64,000 nt of DNA, taken from Flammeovirga sp. OC4. Lineage in GTDB: Bacteria; Bacteroidota; Bacteroidia; Cytophagales; Flammeovirgaceae. The first letter of the stretch is position 1. Each line of letters opens with the position of its first letter. The stretch is from positions 18,689 through 82,688 of the forward strand of contig NZ_JTAM01000048.1 of the NCBI RefSeq assembly GCF_000812565.1, in the 5' to 3' direction. Under the pieces are notes generated by a model. That model worked only from the letters and a program-made list of their open reading frames with translations. It was not told the DNA's origin and ran no database searches. Position numbers and translations under genes: made by a program. This document shows, piece after piece, positions 9,273 through 18,890 of the stretch.

Positions 9273-11138
9273 ATGGCAGATACTACACATAATTATGACG
9301 AGAGCAGTATTAAATCACTGGATCCTCGTGATCATATACGCTTAAGACCAGGTATGTATATCGGTAAATTGGGAGACGGTTCGGCTCCTGATGATGGTAT
9401 ATACGTCCTTGTTAAAGAAGTGGTGGACAACAGTATCGACGAACACATGATGGGATTCGGTAAGCAGATTGATGTTACCGTTGACGAAGGTGCCGTTTTG
9501 GTAAAAGATTACGGTAGAGGAATTCCATTGGGGAAAGTGATCGACTGTGTGTCCAAAATCAATACAGGTGCAAAATACGATTCCAACGCCTTCCAAAAAT
9601 CTGTAGGTTTGAACGGTGTGGGTACAAAAGCGGTAAATGCCCTTTCTAATTTCTTTAGAGTACAATCGGTAAGAAATGGAGAGAAAAAAGTAGCCGAATT
9701 TGAGGCAGGTAAATTGACAACTGATTTTCCAATTGAGAAATCAAAAGAGAAAAATGGTACTACGGTTTACTTTAAGCCAGATCCAACGATCTTCAAAAAC
9801 TATCGTTTCCTCCCGGATTATTTGGATGATTTGTTCTGGAATTATGCTTACCTTAATTCAGGGTTATCGTTAAAACTTAATGATAAAATGTATCTTTCTA
9901 AAAATGGTCTTCGTGATCTTTTAGAAAGAAAAACGAATGCGGAGCAAATTCGTTACCCTATCATTCATTTCAAAGGAGAGGATATAGAGTTTGCCTTTAC
10001 GCACTCTAATCAATACGGTGAAAATTACCACTCTTTTGTAAACGGTCAGAATACAACGCAAGGAGGAACGCATCTATCAGCATTCCGTGAGGCGATTGTA
10101 AAGACTGTTCGTGACTTCTTTGGAAAGAATTTTGATGCGGCTGATATCAGAGCATCCATTGTAGGTGCTGTTTCTGTAAGAGTACAAGAACCTGTTTTCG
10201 AATCTCAGACGAAAACTAAATTAGGTTCTACACACATTGCTCCAGACGGTCCTACATTAAGAACATTTGTCAATGAATATGTTCATAAAGTACTGGATAA
10301 CTTCTTACACAAAAATGCTGAAGTTGCTCAAGCTTTATTAAAGCGTATCCAACAATCGGAGCGTGAGCGTAAGGAAATTGCAGGTGTTAAGAAAATTGCC
10401 AACGAAAGAGCAAAAAAGGCCAATCTTCACAACAAAAAATTGAGAGATTGCCGTAAGCACTTCAACGATAAAAAAGGAGAGGAAGAAGATAAAAGAAATA
10501 CAACACTGTTTATCACCGAGGGTGACTCAGCAAGTGGTAGTATTACTAAATCTCGTGACGTACAATCTCAAGCAGTATTTAGTTTGAGAGGTAAGCCATT
10601 GAACTCATTTGGCTTGACTAAAAAAGTAGTGTACGAAAACGAAGAATTTAACCTCCTGCAACACGCCTTAAACATTGAGGACGGAATTGATGGATTAAGA
10701 TACAACAGAGTGGTTATTGCTACCGATGCCGATGTGGATGGTATGCACATTCGTTTGTTGATCTTGACTTTCTTCTTACAGTTTTTCCCTGATTTGGTAG
10801 AAAAAGGACATGTTTATATCCTTGAGACACCACTTTTCAGAGTAAGAAACAAGAAGAAAACCATTTACTGTTATTCTGATGAGGAGCGTATCAATGCTAT
10901 CAAAGAACTAGGAAATAAGCCTGAGATCACTCGTTTTAAGGGTCTAGGTGAAATTTCTCCTGACGAGTTCAGTGGTTTTATTGGTGAAGACATCCGTTTG
11001 GAACCTGTAATTATGAGTGAAGACAGCAATACAAAACAATTGCTTCAGTACTATATGGGTAAAAACACCATGGACCGTCAACGCTTTATCATTGATAACT
11101 TGCGTGTAGAAAGAGATGAAGTAGAGGAAGCAAGCTAA
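9273..11138 (+). CDS. parE: DNA topoisomerase IV subunit B (type IIA topoisomerase ATPase subunit)
   Basis: A 621-residue protein. The N-terminal GHKL ATPase domain has EVVDNSIDE and the Gly-rich lid [14 protein letters not shown] transducer domain follows. The TOPRIM domain has [10 protein letters not shown] near residue 414 and [10 protein letters not shown] near residue 484, with the metal-binding DxD. The C-terminus has the conserved RFKGLGE motif. The short length, without the GyrB insert, and the N-terminus fit ParE-type subunits of Bacteroidota. It decatenates and relaxes DNA with ParC, which is not adjacent here. A strong terminator follows directly. Confidence 0.9.
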   Translation: MADTTHNYDESSIKSLDPRDHIRLRPGMYIGKLGDGSAPDDGIYVLVKEVVDNSIDEHMMGFGKQIDVTVDEGAVLVKDYGRGIPLGKVIDCVSKINTGAKYDSNAFQKSVGLNGVGTKAVNALSNFFRVQSVRNGEKKVAEFEAGKLTTDFPIEKSKEKNGTTVYFKPDPTIFKNYRFLPDYLDDLFWNYAYLNSGLSLKLNDKMYLSKNGLRDLLERKTNAEQIRYPIIHFKGEDIEFAFTHSNQYGENYHSFVNGQNTTQGGTHLSAFREAIVKTVRDFFGKNFDAADIRASIVGAVSVRVQEPVFESQTKTKLGSTHIAPDGPTLRTFVNEYVHKVLDNFLHKNAEVAQALLKRIQQSERERKEIAGVKKIANERAKKANLHNKKLRDCRKHFNDKKGEEEDKRNTTLFITEGDSASGSITKSRDVQSQAVFSLRGKPLNSFGLTKKVVYENEEFNLLQHALNIEDGIDGLRYNRVVIATDADVDGMHIRLLILTFFLQFFPDLVEKGHVYILETPLFRVRNKKKTIYCYSDEERINAIKELGNKPEITRFKGLGEISPDEFSGFIGEDIRLEPVIMSEDSNTKQLLQYYMGKNTMDRQRFIIDNLRVERDEVEEAS

Positions 11139-11157
11139 ATTGCAATCCACTACAATC

Positions 11158-11199
11158 AAAAAGAGGTAGGAATCTTTAAAGATACCTACCTCTTTTTTT
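11158..11199 (+). terminator. Intrinsic terminator after parE
   Basis: Arms AAAAAGAGGTAGG and CCTACCTCTTTTT flank a small inner stem and run into a T tract. Confidence 0.85.
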
Positions 11200-11500
11200 A
11201 GGACTAAATTAAGAAAGTTTGGTGAAACACTCATCCCTTCTTCTAATAACGTGTAACTATTTATTACTTTTAATTTTTACATTATAAACGTAATGTTCTC
11301 TAATGCTAAACTACTAATACTATATATTTGACACTGTACCAACTATAATTCAAAAACGGACCTAAAACTTACAATTAACTTATTTACAGCTGGTTATAAA
11401 TTTAAATGATTTTAAAAGTCATTTTATTATGTATCAATTCCAATCACTTTGTTCGATTATGGACGTTTTTTTATTAAAATATCAGGTAAACTCAATTGCT
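11200..11500. other. AT-rich gap with no recognised feature
   Basis: Between the parE terminator and the stop codon of the convergent DUF2490 gene I see no ORF with recognisable coding character, no tRNA-like structure and no clear hairpin. Confidence 0.5.
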
Positions 11501-12154
11501 TTATTTTACTATCCTCAAAGGATTCAACATATGATCAATCTTTATTCGAATCATATGAGAGGAATTGATAGTATCAACTTCTGTTCTTGAATAACTGCTT
11601 TCTCTGATATATTGAAGAGTGATCAAAGTGTTTTTTGTGAAGTAGCGAGTAATCCCAAAGTACATTCGATTACTTGATACTTTAAATCCATCAAGATTGA
11701 TAAAAGGTTCTACTCCTGCAGATAATAAGCCTATTTCAGTAGAGAATTTCATCATTGGGTTGAATCGAAGCCTGTAGCTTGTCTTATTTAAAGTTGGGAA
11801 ATATTGTTCTTCAAACCGGAGTCGATTGGCGATAATCACTTCTCCTATTCTAGCTTTATAGATCAAATCTTGATAAAAGCGTAACTCCTGATTGGTACTT
11901 TGCCCTTGCACATACATAATACCAGCACGAATATTAAAGTCTTCTGTTAGATCATATTTCAGGCCACTTCGAAATTGCCATCTTGCTAAATCATGAAAGT
12001 CATTTCGATAACCGATATCAGAGTCAATTGAAAACTTATAAGAGAGTTTGAATTTATTGAAATAATGAAACCACACCATATTATCTTGTGCATAAGCAGA
12101 ATAAGAAGAAAGTAGGTAAAAGAGAATGGTAAGAAAGAAAATAGTGCGTTTCAT
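11501..12154 (-). CDS. DUF2490 outer-membrane beta-barrel protein
   Basis: A 217-residue exported protein with a signal peptide ending SAYAQ. The body consists of alternating amphipathic strands (KLSYKFSIDSDIGYR, RFEEQYF, RLRFNPMMKF) and ends near a strand IRIKIDHML, matching the DUF2490 family of small beta-barrels. It lies 21 bp downstream of the barrel gene 12176-12964 and should share its promoter, which carries operator site A. It is strikingly similar to the DUF2490 protein at 22151-22834, which is under a different operator. The function of the family is unknown. Confidence 0.8.
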   Translation of the reverse strand: MKRTIFFLTILFYLLSSYSAYAQDNMVWFHYFNKFKLSYKFSIDSDIGYRNDFHDLARWQFRSGLKYDLTEDFNIRAGIMYVQGQSTNQELRFYQDLIYKARIGEVIIANRLRFEEQYFPTLNKTSYRLRFNPMMKFSTEIGLLSAGVEPFINLDGFKVSSNRMYFGITRYFTKNTLITLQYIRESSYSRTEVDTINSSHMIRIKIDHMLNPLRIVK

Positions 12155-12175
12155 TTCCTATAATTGTTTTTGTAA

Positions 12176-12964
12176 TTACTTTCTTAAAACAATAGTTGTG
12201 ATGAGCCTGAATTCACCTTTTGCAGCATTGTCTGGTCTTACAACATTATGGTAGTATTGAGCTCCGATATTCATAGGGATTTTACCACCAATAAAAACCA
12301 GTTTATTGAATCCTCCTCCTAAAGGAACGGTCCACTTTTGACCTGCTTCAGCATTCCAGTTGGCAGTGATTGTTGGAAACGTATTGATCACCCATCCATT
12401 TCCTAATCCATAAGCAGCTAAAGCTTGACAAACGAAACTATGTACATCATTTCTTTGTGCATCACCTCCAAATGAGAACGTTTGTCTTACGACCATATCA
12501 AATGTCCAATTTGGTGTTTGATAAACCATTACAAAAGCGGCTCCTGCTCCCCACTTACCTGTTCCTAACATTTCATTTGAAGCGGTAGGCATATCTATTG
12601 AAGGACCCACACCCCATGCTAATTTTGTTACTTTTTTGGGTGATAAGAAGAATGAATAATTAAGGTCACTAACTCCTACTACACTTTGTGTTTCAGCAGT
12701 AGGTGGTAAATAAGAGACTGCAAAAACACCTCTATGTACCAGGTTAAAATGTTTATGTTCATTGGCAATAATTGGTTGTAGTGACATTGAATAAGTTGAA
12801 CCTTCATAAGCTGGTGATCCAATGCCTACATTATGTTGTATTGGTAATGCAACAATGTTGGCCAAGGGGTTTTGTAATTTCGCAGCAAGCTCATCTTTTT
12901 GAGCGAAAGCAACATGAATAAATGAGATTAAAATGATAGGTAGAAGTAAAATAGATTTTTTCAT
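12176..12964 (-). CDS. Outer-membrane barrel protein of the family often misnamed neuromedin U
   Basis: A 262-residue exported protein with a signal peptide ending VAFAQ. It has the family hallmarks: KLQNPLANIVALPIQHN near the mature N-terminus, WGVGPSIDMPTA, WGAGAAFVM, and a C-terminal set of strands ending in a terminal lysine after FRLITTIVL. The family resembles channels of the phenol-degradation MetA type and probably forms an outer-membrane barrel. It is closely related to 18891-19697. It is first in an operon with the DUF2490 gene 11501-12154, and is preceded by operator A and a CAnnTTTG -7 box. Confidence 0.7.
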   Translation of the reverse strand: MKKSILLLPIILISFIHVAFAQKDELAAKLQNPLANIVALPIQHNVGIGSPAYEGSTYSMSLQPIIANEHKHFNLVHRGVFAVSYLPPTAETQSVVGVSDLNYSFFLSPKKVTKLAWGVGPSIDMPTASNEMLGTGKWGAGAAFVMVYQTPNWTFDMVVRQTFSFGGDAQRNDVHSFVCQALAAYGLGNGWVINTFPTITANWNAEAGQKWTVPLGGGFNKLVFIGGKIPMNIGAQYYHNVVRPDNAAKGEFRLITTIVLRK

Positions 12965-13003
12965 TTTGTAGAGATTTTAAGTATTGATTACACTACAAAA
13001 GTG
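12964..13003. repeat. 40-bp leader repeat, copy 1
   Basis: The 40 bases from the start codon of the 12176-12964 gene up through its -7 box are identical to 28552-28591. The second copy stands before a deleted gene remnant, which suggests duplication of a promoter plus gene unit. Confidence 0.85.
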
Positions 13004-13060
13004 TTCATTTACAGCACCTTAAAATTGTACATTATAACAGTGTCATTGTAAAAAATGACA
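12996..13060 (-). promoter_or_regulatory. Operator site A and -7 box for the 12964-11501 operon
   Basis: On the minus strand two TACAAT elements lie exactly 21 bp apart (plus-strand ATTGTA at 13045-13050 and 13024-13029). The proximal one is followed after exactly 20 bp by CACTTTTG (12996-13003), a Bacteroidota -7 box. An upstream TGTCATTTTTTACAAT is shared with site B. A direct repeat spaced by two helical turns, touching the promoter, is typical for an AraC-family activator. Confidence 0.75.
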
Positions 13061-13087
13061 AACTATGTCCTTATTAGTATTTTATAT

Positions 13088-13132
13088 AAAAAAGCCATGG
13101 TTAACTTCATTTTTAAGAAGCTAACCATAGCT
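13088..13132 (-). terminator. Terminator of the HdeD-like operon
   Basis: Long arms around CATGGTTAACTTC and GAAGCTAACCATAG end on the minus strand in six T (13088-13093). It sits just ahead of operator A, insulating the two operons. Confidence 0.8.
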
Positions 13133-13158
13133 ATAATTACGGTTTTTAAAAATTTATA

Positions 13159-13803
13159 TTAAGATACTTCTGATGCTGTCTTCTCTTCTTCTTGCTTTTC
13201 TTTTTCCTCTGTAGCAACTTCTTTGTCTGCCAACTCCTTCTCTTCATATAAAGAAGCTTCCTTTTTAATTTTTCTATATTCAACTCCTAGAGCAATACTG
13301 TAGACACCTGAAGCAATTAATACAACTCCTGTAGTAAATAGAATTGTAAATCCAGCAAACAAAGGATTAACCATTAAAATTGTTGACAAAATCACTCCAA
13401 TCACTCCAATTGCTATAAGGCCACTTCCAAAACCTGTTTCTTTTTGTATTGAAGCTCCTATAGTAACTCCAATCATAGACTTTACTAAGAATAAAAATCC
13501 ATAATATAATGGCATTGTGCTTGCCGAAATTTCAGGATTAATAATTAGTACAACCCCAATTACAATAGAGGTTAATCCGTATACTAAAGTCCATCCCCAG
13601 CCTTTAATTTTTTTACGATTAACAATCGAGAAAATAACTTCTGATATTCCTTCTATCACAAAGAAATAAGCAAATGCCATGGCTACTGTAAGATAACTTG
13701 CTAATGGAAAAGTAAAAGTGAGAATACCTCCAGTAATAAAAATAAGACCTGCAATAACGAATAAATACCAGTATTTTAACGACGACTTTAATTTTTCAAT
13801 CAT
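13159..13803 (-). CDS. HdeD-like / DUF308 membrane protein
   Basis: A 214-residue inner-membrane protein with six predicted helices in three pairs between residues about 10 and 180, rich in Gly, Ile and Phe (YLTVAMAFAYFFVIEGISE, VVLIINPEISA). It has an acidic and lysine-rich tail (EEKEKQEEEK). This matches the DUF308 family, whose best known member HdeD is linked to acid resistance in E. coli; the role here is not known. It is last in a minus-strand operon that begins at 15070 under operator B, and is followed by a strong terminator. Confidence 0.75.
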   Translation of the reverse strand: MIEKLKSSLKYWYLFVIAGLIFITGGILTFTFPLASYLTVAMAFAYFFVIEGISEVIFSIVNRKKIKGWGWTLVYGLTSIVIGVVLIINPEISASTMPLYYGFLFLVKSMIGVTIGASIQKETGFGSGLIAIGVIGVILSTILMVNPLFAGFTILFTTGVVLIASGVYSIALGVEYRKIKKEASLYEEKELADKEVATEEKEKQEEEKTASEVS

Positions 13804-13841
13804 GACTTTTAATGTTTAATTTAATTAATATATTTGAAGAT

Positions 13842-14393
13842 TTAGCTCTTTTGAGAAAGTGCTTTTTGTTTTAGTGCTTTGATTTTTGACTTGTGTTCCT
13901 TTTTACATTTTCGCCACTCTTTCCCTCTTAATACATATTGATAATCTACTGTTTTCATATGCCCTATTGCTTGAGAAGTAGGCAAAGGTGCCACAAGTAG
14001 AAACCATGGATTTACTACTAATCCAATCGTCCATGCTCCAACTGCAAACGTTTGAGATGTTCTGGAGCTTTTATGCCTTTTTGTATGATAATAGTTTAAG
14101 ACTTTTTCATCTAGATCATGTATTTCAGCATACTCCTTTAAGAAGTCTGCCGTTTTATCATAGGTGTCTAATGATTCATAACTTACATGGCTTATTTCTT
14201 TGCGATGAATTTGATAAAACGCTTTATCCCGCTTATATACGATACTGAATTCATCAGAATGTTTATATCCTTTTCTCCATTCTTTAGGTGTGATAGAAAC
14301 TACTTCTCCATTCACTAAATGAACATTGATATTATTTGCTTCAGTAGGAATACTAATAGCCGAGATGATTGCTTGAGTGATAACTGCGATCAT
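13842..14393 (-). CDS. Exported protein of unknown function
   Basis: A 183-residue protein with a short hydrophobic N-terminus (IAVITQAIISAIS) that may be a weak signal peptide. One further hydrophobic segment lies near residues 120-140 (GAWTIGLVVNPWFLLVAPL), and the C-terminus is very basic (KKEHKSKIKALKQKAL). I do not recognise the family. The sequence around NINVHLVNGEVVSITPKEW resembles small secreted proteins that sense or bind at the envelope, but no function follows. It lies between a lipoprotein and an HdeD-like gene in the operon under site B. Confidence 0.5.
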   Translation of the reverse strand: MIAVITQAIISAISIPTEANNINVHLVNGEVVSITPKEWRKGYKHSDEFSIVYKRDKAFYQIHRKEISHVSYESLDTYDKTADFLKEYAEIHDLDEKVLNYYHTKRHKSSRTSQTFAVGAWTIGLVVNPWFLLVAPLPTSQAIGHMKTVDYQYVLRGKEWRKCKKEHKSKIKALKQKALSQKS

Positions 14394-14420
14394 AATTGAT
14401 GTAGATTGATGATGATGAGA

Positions 14421-14798
14421 TTAATTTTCTTCGAACTTTAATAGTCTTTCTCCTGTGGATAATTTTTGATCTGTATACTTTACTCGTATCTCATAACGAT
14501 CAAAATGATACTTAGCATTATAGAGCGGAGAGTCTTTACCAATGTCTATTTTACTCATGAGTGACTGGTCTGAAAATAAACCAAAGAAATGATGAGCTGA
14601 AGGAGAATAAGGTACATCTAGAGGTTCCAGTTCAAAGATGATTTTACTTCCCTCATAAGAGACATTAATGTTCATTCTTCCTTCTTCGTCCAAAGGAATT
14701 TCACTTTTGAGATCATCTATGAATAATTGCTTTTCTGAGATGCATGAAGTGAATGCAAAGAGAGAAAACAGTAGAATAGTAAAAAGTAGATTTTTCAT
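14421..14798 (-). CDS. Small lipoprotein, unknown function
   Basis: A 125-residue protein with a type II signal peptide and lipobox FTSC at Cys19. The mature part is hydrophilic and has no recognised domain. It lies 27 bp upstream of 13842-14393 and downstream of the small membrane protein 14879-15070, so it belongs to the four-gene operon under operator B. Confidence 0.6.
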   Translation of the reverse strand: MKNLLFTILLFSLFAFTSCISEKQLFIDDLKSEIPLDEEGRMNINVSYEGSKIIFELEPLDVPYSPSAHHFFGLFSDQSLMSKIDIGKDSPLYNAKYHFDRYEIRVKYTDQKLSTGERLLKFEEN

Positions 14799-14878
14799 TA
14801 TTGAGATTGATAAGGGATTGGTGAGTATTACCTCACCACTATTAGATTAAATTGATAGGTAAACGTATTTGATCGTGA

Positions 14879-15070
14879 TTAATTAATTTCTGTTTCTACT
14901 TTATTGATCGCTGGATAACATTTAATATATCCTTGAGTTCTATAATCTGGAATACTATTCTGTGCTTTTACCACATTACCAAACACAATAAAAATAAACA
15001 CTAAAGCGAACATAACAACAGCATATTTTTTTAATCTTGCATAAACTCTAACAATTGGATTCTGTTTCAT
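14879..15070 (-). CDS. Small membrane-anchored or exported protein (63 aa)
   Basis: A 63-residue ORF with a basic N-terminus, one hydrophobic segment (residues about 16-36, AVVMFALVFIFIVFGNVV) that ends KAQ like a signal peptidase site, and a short mature tail of about 26 residues. It is the first gene after operator B and its TACTTTTG box (15113-15120), which supports it being a real translated gene and leader of the 15070-13159 operon. Function unknown. Confidence 0.5.
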   Translation of the reverse strand: MKQNPIVRVYARLKKYAVVMFALVFIFIVFGNVVKAQNSIPDYRTQGYIKCYPAINKVETEIN

Positions 15071-15112
15071 TTTCTTTCTTGTTTTTTAATAGATTGATTA
15101 ATGATTACATGA

Positions 15113-15177
15113 CAAAAGTAGAGGTATTCTGCACCTTAAAATTGTATATAACAACATGCTTATTGTAAAAAATGACA
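15113..15177 (-). promoter_or_regulatory. Operator site B and -7 box for the 15070-13159 operon
   Basis: The -7 box TACTTTTG (plus strand 15113-15120) matches TAnnTTTG exactly. TACAAT elements correspond to plus-strand ATTGTA at 15141-15146 and 15162-15167, 21 bp apart, with 20 bp between the box and the proximal element. Outer sequence TGTCATTTTTTACAAT and inner TTTAAGGTGC are shared with site A. Confidence 0.75.
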
Positions 15178-15307
15178 TCCCGTATAATAACCTGAAAATT
15201 TAGTAGATAGTAGTGGAACATACTTGGCATAAATAAATAAACATCAGATAAATACCTGATACTTATTCTATTATTGAATAATAATTCGCTTTTTTAACTA
15301 CATCATA

Positions 15308-15829
15308 TCACTTTATAGTTGAAATCTTCACTGACCATAACTTTTGCATAAATGCTGTATTGGTTAGCATCAGTCTTTGGTTCTTTTCTGTAATGATGGT
15401 TGTAAAAAATAATCCTATATCTGTAATTGCTCCTTGAATGCCATCACCTTCGTAGATATGAATTTGATCACCAATCTTTAAAGGGCTTGTTAAGAATATA
15501 ATTACTCCTGCTGTAATGTTAGATAGGTGTGACCATTGAGCAAAAAATGCAACGCCTATAATTGTGAAGATAGAGGTCAAGTAAATACCTAAATCTTCCG
15601 AATTCACTTCCCATACTCCTAAAATCAGTAATATTGATATTACAATTATTGCTACGTTAATCACTTTAGAGATGACTACTTTTCTTCTTGTTTGAAAAGT
15701 AGAAGTAGTTACTGTTTTATTTAATAATCGTAGAAACGAAAATTTCAAGGTTAAGGCAACACCTATTATCAAGATTGTTGAAATGATATTACCTATATTA
15801 ATAGTGATATTTGGAAATATATGTGTCAT
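15308..15829 (-). CDS. Small mechanosensitive channel of the MscS family
   Basis: A 173-residue inner-membrane protein with three hydrophobic segments (residues about 8-28, 50-68 and 80-110). The last matches the pore-lining helix and beta domain of MscS (ITAGVIIFLTSPLKIGDQI). The C-terminal alpha-beta domain is very short: the protein ends soon after NTAFMQKLWSVKI, so it is a minimal MscS. Such channels release osmolytes on hypo-osmotic shock. It is last of a four-gene operon (19697-15308), 10 bp after the porin gene. Confidence 0.75.
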   Translation of the reverse strand: MTHIFPNITINIGNIISTILIIGVALTLKFSFLRLLNKTVTTSTFQTRRKVVISKVINVAIIVISILLILGVWEVNSEDLGIYLTSIFTIIGVAFFAQWSHLSNITAGVIIFLTSPLKIGDQIHIYEGDGIQGAITDIGLFFTTIITEKNQRLMLTNTAFMQKLWSVKISTIK

Positions 15830-15839
15830 TATCTCATTG

Positions 15840-16979
15840 TTAGAAGGTGAAAATCATACCCATTGTATACGTTTTAATAGGCAGTAAACTTTTCTCTGAA
15901 CTAAAAACGGAATAGGTTCTTATTCCGGCATAAATATCAAAATTTAAAGGAGTAATTTTTTGTTGAGTATATACTCCTATACTTTCAATTTTCTCATTTT
16001 CATAACCAATTGAAAACCCTTCGGAATAATCTACAACGAAAGAGGTAGAACCATATTCCCACCAATTTCTCTCTATTTCTAACCTAACAATATATCCGTT
16101 AGAATTATTCATATTATCCATTTTACTTGCTGTTGAGAATAAAGATGAAATACTCAACCCTGAAGCATGATGTTTTCCTGATAATCCCAATACCGTTCTA
16201 CCTGAAAAAGTAGGTGAAGGCTGATGTTCATAAGATATATATGATCTAAAATCCCATTGTTCGTAGTTCTTGAAATAATTAATGGCTGCATCCCATTGAG
16301 CAGATGTACTTATACTTGCTTGTACTTCTAGACCATTTAAAAAGACAGGGCTTCTATAACGTACTCTATCTGTAATCAGCATTCTTTCTGGCGTATAAAA
16401 ATAATCTCTAATTTGAGTATCACTCAGTTCTCCTGACTCTCGATCTCTAAAATATAACCCTTGTGAGGCTAGTCCTAAAATCAAGATATTACCATTTGCT
16501 ATACCACTTAAATCACTATGGAGAAACATTGTAGAAGAAGTTAAACCTATTCCTACGTCTATATACCCCAACTTTTCATGCCCAAAGGTCAACTCACTTG
16601 CCAGCATTCTAATCACCGAACCAGGGTTAGCCTGCTCTTGCGTAACATGAGAGGGCCTTCTACTCTGCACAGCCACTTCTATATTAGCACCTACATAAAA
16701 AGGCAATGATTTTTCACTTTGAACAACTAGTTTTAACCGTGAGGGTGCTTGGTCTGAGTCCATCACATAAGGACCTTCCAAGGTACCACCTCCATCGTCC
16801 ACCAACATTAATGATTTATGAATTCTACCTGAGAAATTATAAGTGAACTTTGGCTTCGGAATACTATCATTGATAGTGTTACCCTCTTTTTCTTCTAGTA
16901 TTTCAGAGGCATATGATTGTGGATTTCCAAAAATAAAAGTGGATAGAATAGCAAGGAGAACTTGAGTGATTTGTTTCAT
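15840..16979 (-). CDS. Porin-like outer-membrane beta-barrel protein (DcaP-like)
   Basis: A 379-residue exported protein with signal peptide MKQITQVLLAILSTFIFG. The mature part starts with a porin-like first strand (FTYNFSGRIHKSLMLVDDGG), contains QAPSRLKLVVQSEK, and ends with the aromatic last strand YTMGMIFTF typical of barrels inserted by BamA. It resembles DcaP-type porins for small anionic or aromatic solutes. It lies between the alkylsulfatase-like gene (71 bp upstream) and the MscS gene, suggesting a role in substrate entry for that pathway. Confidence 0.7.
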   Translation of the reverse strand: MKQITQVLLAILSTFIFGNPQSYASEILEEKEGNTINDSIPKPKFTYNFSGRIHKSLMLVDDGGGTLEGPYVMDSDQAPSRLKLVVQSEKSLPFYVGANIEVAVQSRRPSHVTQEQANPGSVIRMLASELTFGHEKLGYIDVGIGLTSSTMFLHSDLSGIANGNILILGLASQGLYFRDRESGELSDTQIRDYFYTPERMLITDRVRYRSPVFLNGLEVQASISTSAQWDAAINYFKNYEQWDFRSYISYEHQPSPTFSGRTVLGLSGKHHASGLSISSLFSTASKMDNMNNSNGYIVRLEIERNWWEYGSTSFVVDYSEGFSIGYENEKIESIGVYTQQKITPLNFDIYAGIRTYSVFSSEKSLLPIKTYTMGMIFTF

Positions 16980-17049
16980 TTTATTATTGGTTGAAGTGAA
17001 GTACTGAAGTATTTCTACCCCAGTACTTGCTAATGTTTATTGGAAAAGG

Positions 17050-18864
17050 TTATTTACTAACCACCTTATTGTATTTCAATATTGGAGACTTAGCATCAAA
17101 CCAATCAAATTGTTCTAATAACCACTGTGCCTCTGTTTTATTAGTATTCACTGATACCTTACTATTTGATAATAACTTCTCTGCATTAATTTTTCCAGTG
17201 TAATAATTGGCAAATAATGCTCTTGGTACCTTAATCACTACATTTTTTTCTTTATAGTATGTAGCTGGACTTTCAACATATTCAGCCACTCCTTTTCTGA
17301 TATGTAATCCAAATTGAGGACTATTTTCCACATCCGTAAATTCAAAAACTATTACTTCATTAGTATCCTCACTCTTTTCTGGGTCAATTCTTACTCTCAT
17401 CAAATTCACATAAGTACCAGGTTCTGAATCCATCACTTCATCTACTTCCGGCAACATCATGTGAGGAATCATCACCTTATTTTCTAATGCTCTTGCCTGT
17501 CCCAAATACCAAGATCTTGAAATAGAAGATTCTGTTATTTGGCCCATTTTTCTCAACGCATCTGCTTTTTGCTGACGAACTTTTTGATCATTAGGGTATA
17601 CTTTATATAAGTAATCTGATAACTGAGTAGCCCATGAATATTCTTTATTTTCCATGGCAGTAGCAATGTTTTGCATCATTTTAGTTTTTCCTCCAAAACC
17701 TGCAACCATTTTTTGAGCTTCTACACTTGGCTCAACTGTATTGATTTTAGTCGCATTACCATCGTACCATCCTAACGCATTATTGTAAATATTTTGAGGA
17801 TAATGACTCATTTCGCCATACGTCAATTGGTTAGTTGGCCATTCTGCAAGGTGCTGAGGTAACTGTATACTATGACGCATTTCTTCTGGAGTGGCTCCTA
17901 ATAATGTTTGTCTAAGTGTCTGGTCGTATAAGAAGGCTAAACCATCATGGTAATTTGTTACTGCTTCTACCACTTTATCTTTTCCTGAAATGGCAAAAGT
18001 ATGTGTACTGATCAAGTATTTAGGATTCAAATCTCTAATCTTTCTAAGTCCCTCCATCCAAGGAAGTGGATTTCTATACATAGACCCTCTTAGAGTATAT
18101 TGGTTTGAGTAAAATGGCCAGTATAAATTGTTTAAGATGACCTCTTTTTCAGGGAAATATACCATTAAACAATCATCCGTATCACTACCGTAATTTGTAA
18201 AGAATTGCATTTTTACACCGTCAATCGTTAATTCTTGACCATCTTCAACAGGTGTAGTTACTGGCATAAACCCTTTTTCATTTTTCCCAATTGGAGAAGA
18301 AAATAGTGGTGCATCATCTCCTTCATTTGGTGTATAAATATCGAATTGTTCATATGCTCTTGCTGTTAATACTGGAGCCAATTCTGGTATAGATGAACCA
18401 AGACCTTTACTTTCTTTTATGTTTTTATTCAGATTTGCATGTCCAATAATATTATAGGTCTGTTGATTTTCTAGTAAAGAAGTTGTTCCCCATACATAAT
18501 GAGCGTGACTATAAATGACTGTCTTAACAGGTTTATCACTTACTTTTTTTATTTCATCTAAAAACTTTTTACCATCGATGATATCATTTCCTGTATCGTA
18601 AACTATCAAAGAATTTTCTCCTTCAATAACGCCACAATTCACGTGAGCAAAACCTTCAATACTCCAAATTCCATCTGCTAATTTTACCACATTGGGTTGA
18701 TGGGGCATTGTTTTTACAATAGATTTAGGAGCTTCTTGATTGACAATTCCTCCATTGGGAAGAACAGTTGTTTCTATTTGACCTCCCATATATTTATCTT
18801 CTTGAGCTTGTAGTGTACCACACATAACTAAAGAAGTAACTGCTATTGATAATATCTTTTTCAT
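17050..18864 (-). CDS. Exported alkylsulfatase-like protein of the metallo-beta-lactamase fold with altered metal site
   Basis: A 604-residue protein with signal peptide ending LQAQ. A metallo-beta-lactamase-fold domain (residues about 60-330) is followed by an alkylsulfatase dimerisation-like helical domain (about 370-480) and a C-terminal SCP2-like domain. The layout and stretches such as NQYTLRGS match SdsA1/BDS1 alkylsulfatases. The expected HxHxDH metal motif reads HAHYVW (His120, His122, Val124, Trp125), and later acidic ligands also appear replaced, judged against SdsA1 from memory. It may be a different hydrolase or inactive. It is second in the operon controlled by the site at 19752-19786. 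Confidence 0.7.
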   Translation of the reverse strand: MKKILSIAVTSLVMCGTLQAQEDKYMGGQIETTVLPNGGIVNQEAPKSIVKTMPHQPNVVKLADGIWSIEGFAHVNCGVIEGENSLIVYDTGNDIIDGKKFLDEIKKVSDKPVKTVIYSHAHYVWGTTSLLENQQTYNIIGHANLNKNIKESKGLGSSIPELAPVLTARAYEQFDIYTPNEGDDAPLFSSPIGKNEKGFMPVTTPVEDGQELTIDGVKMQFFTNYGSDTDDCLMVYFPEKEVILNNLYWPFYSNQYTLRGSMYRNPLPWMEGLRKIRDLNPKYLISTHTFAISGKDKVVEAVTNYHDGLAFLYDQTLRQTLLGATPEEMRHSIQLPQHLAEWPTNQLTYGEMSHYPQNIYNNALGWYDGNATKINTVEPSVEAQKMVAGFGGKTKMMQNIATAMENKEYSWATQLSDYLYKVYPNDQKVRQQKADALRKMGQITESSISRSWYLGQARALENKVMIPHMMLPEVDEVMDSEPGTYVNLMRVRIDPEKSEDTNEVIVFEFTDVENSPQFGLHIRKGVAEYVESPATYYKEKNVVIKVPRALFANYYTGKINAEKLLSNSKVSVNTNKTEAQWLLEQFDWFDAKSPILKYNKVVSK

Positions 18865-18890
18865 TGTAATTATTAATTTGAAGTGATTGA

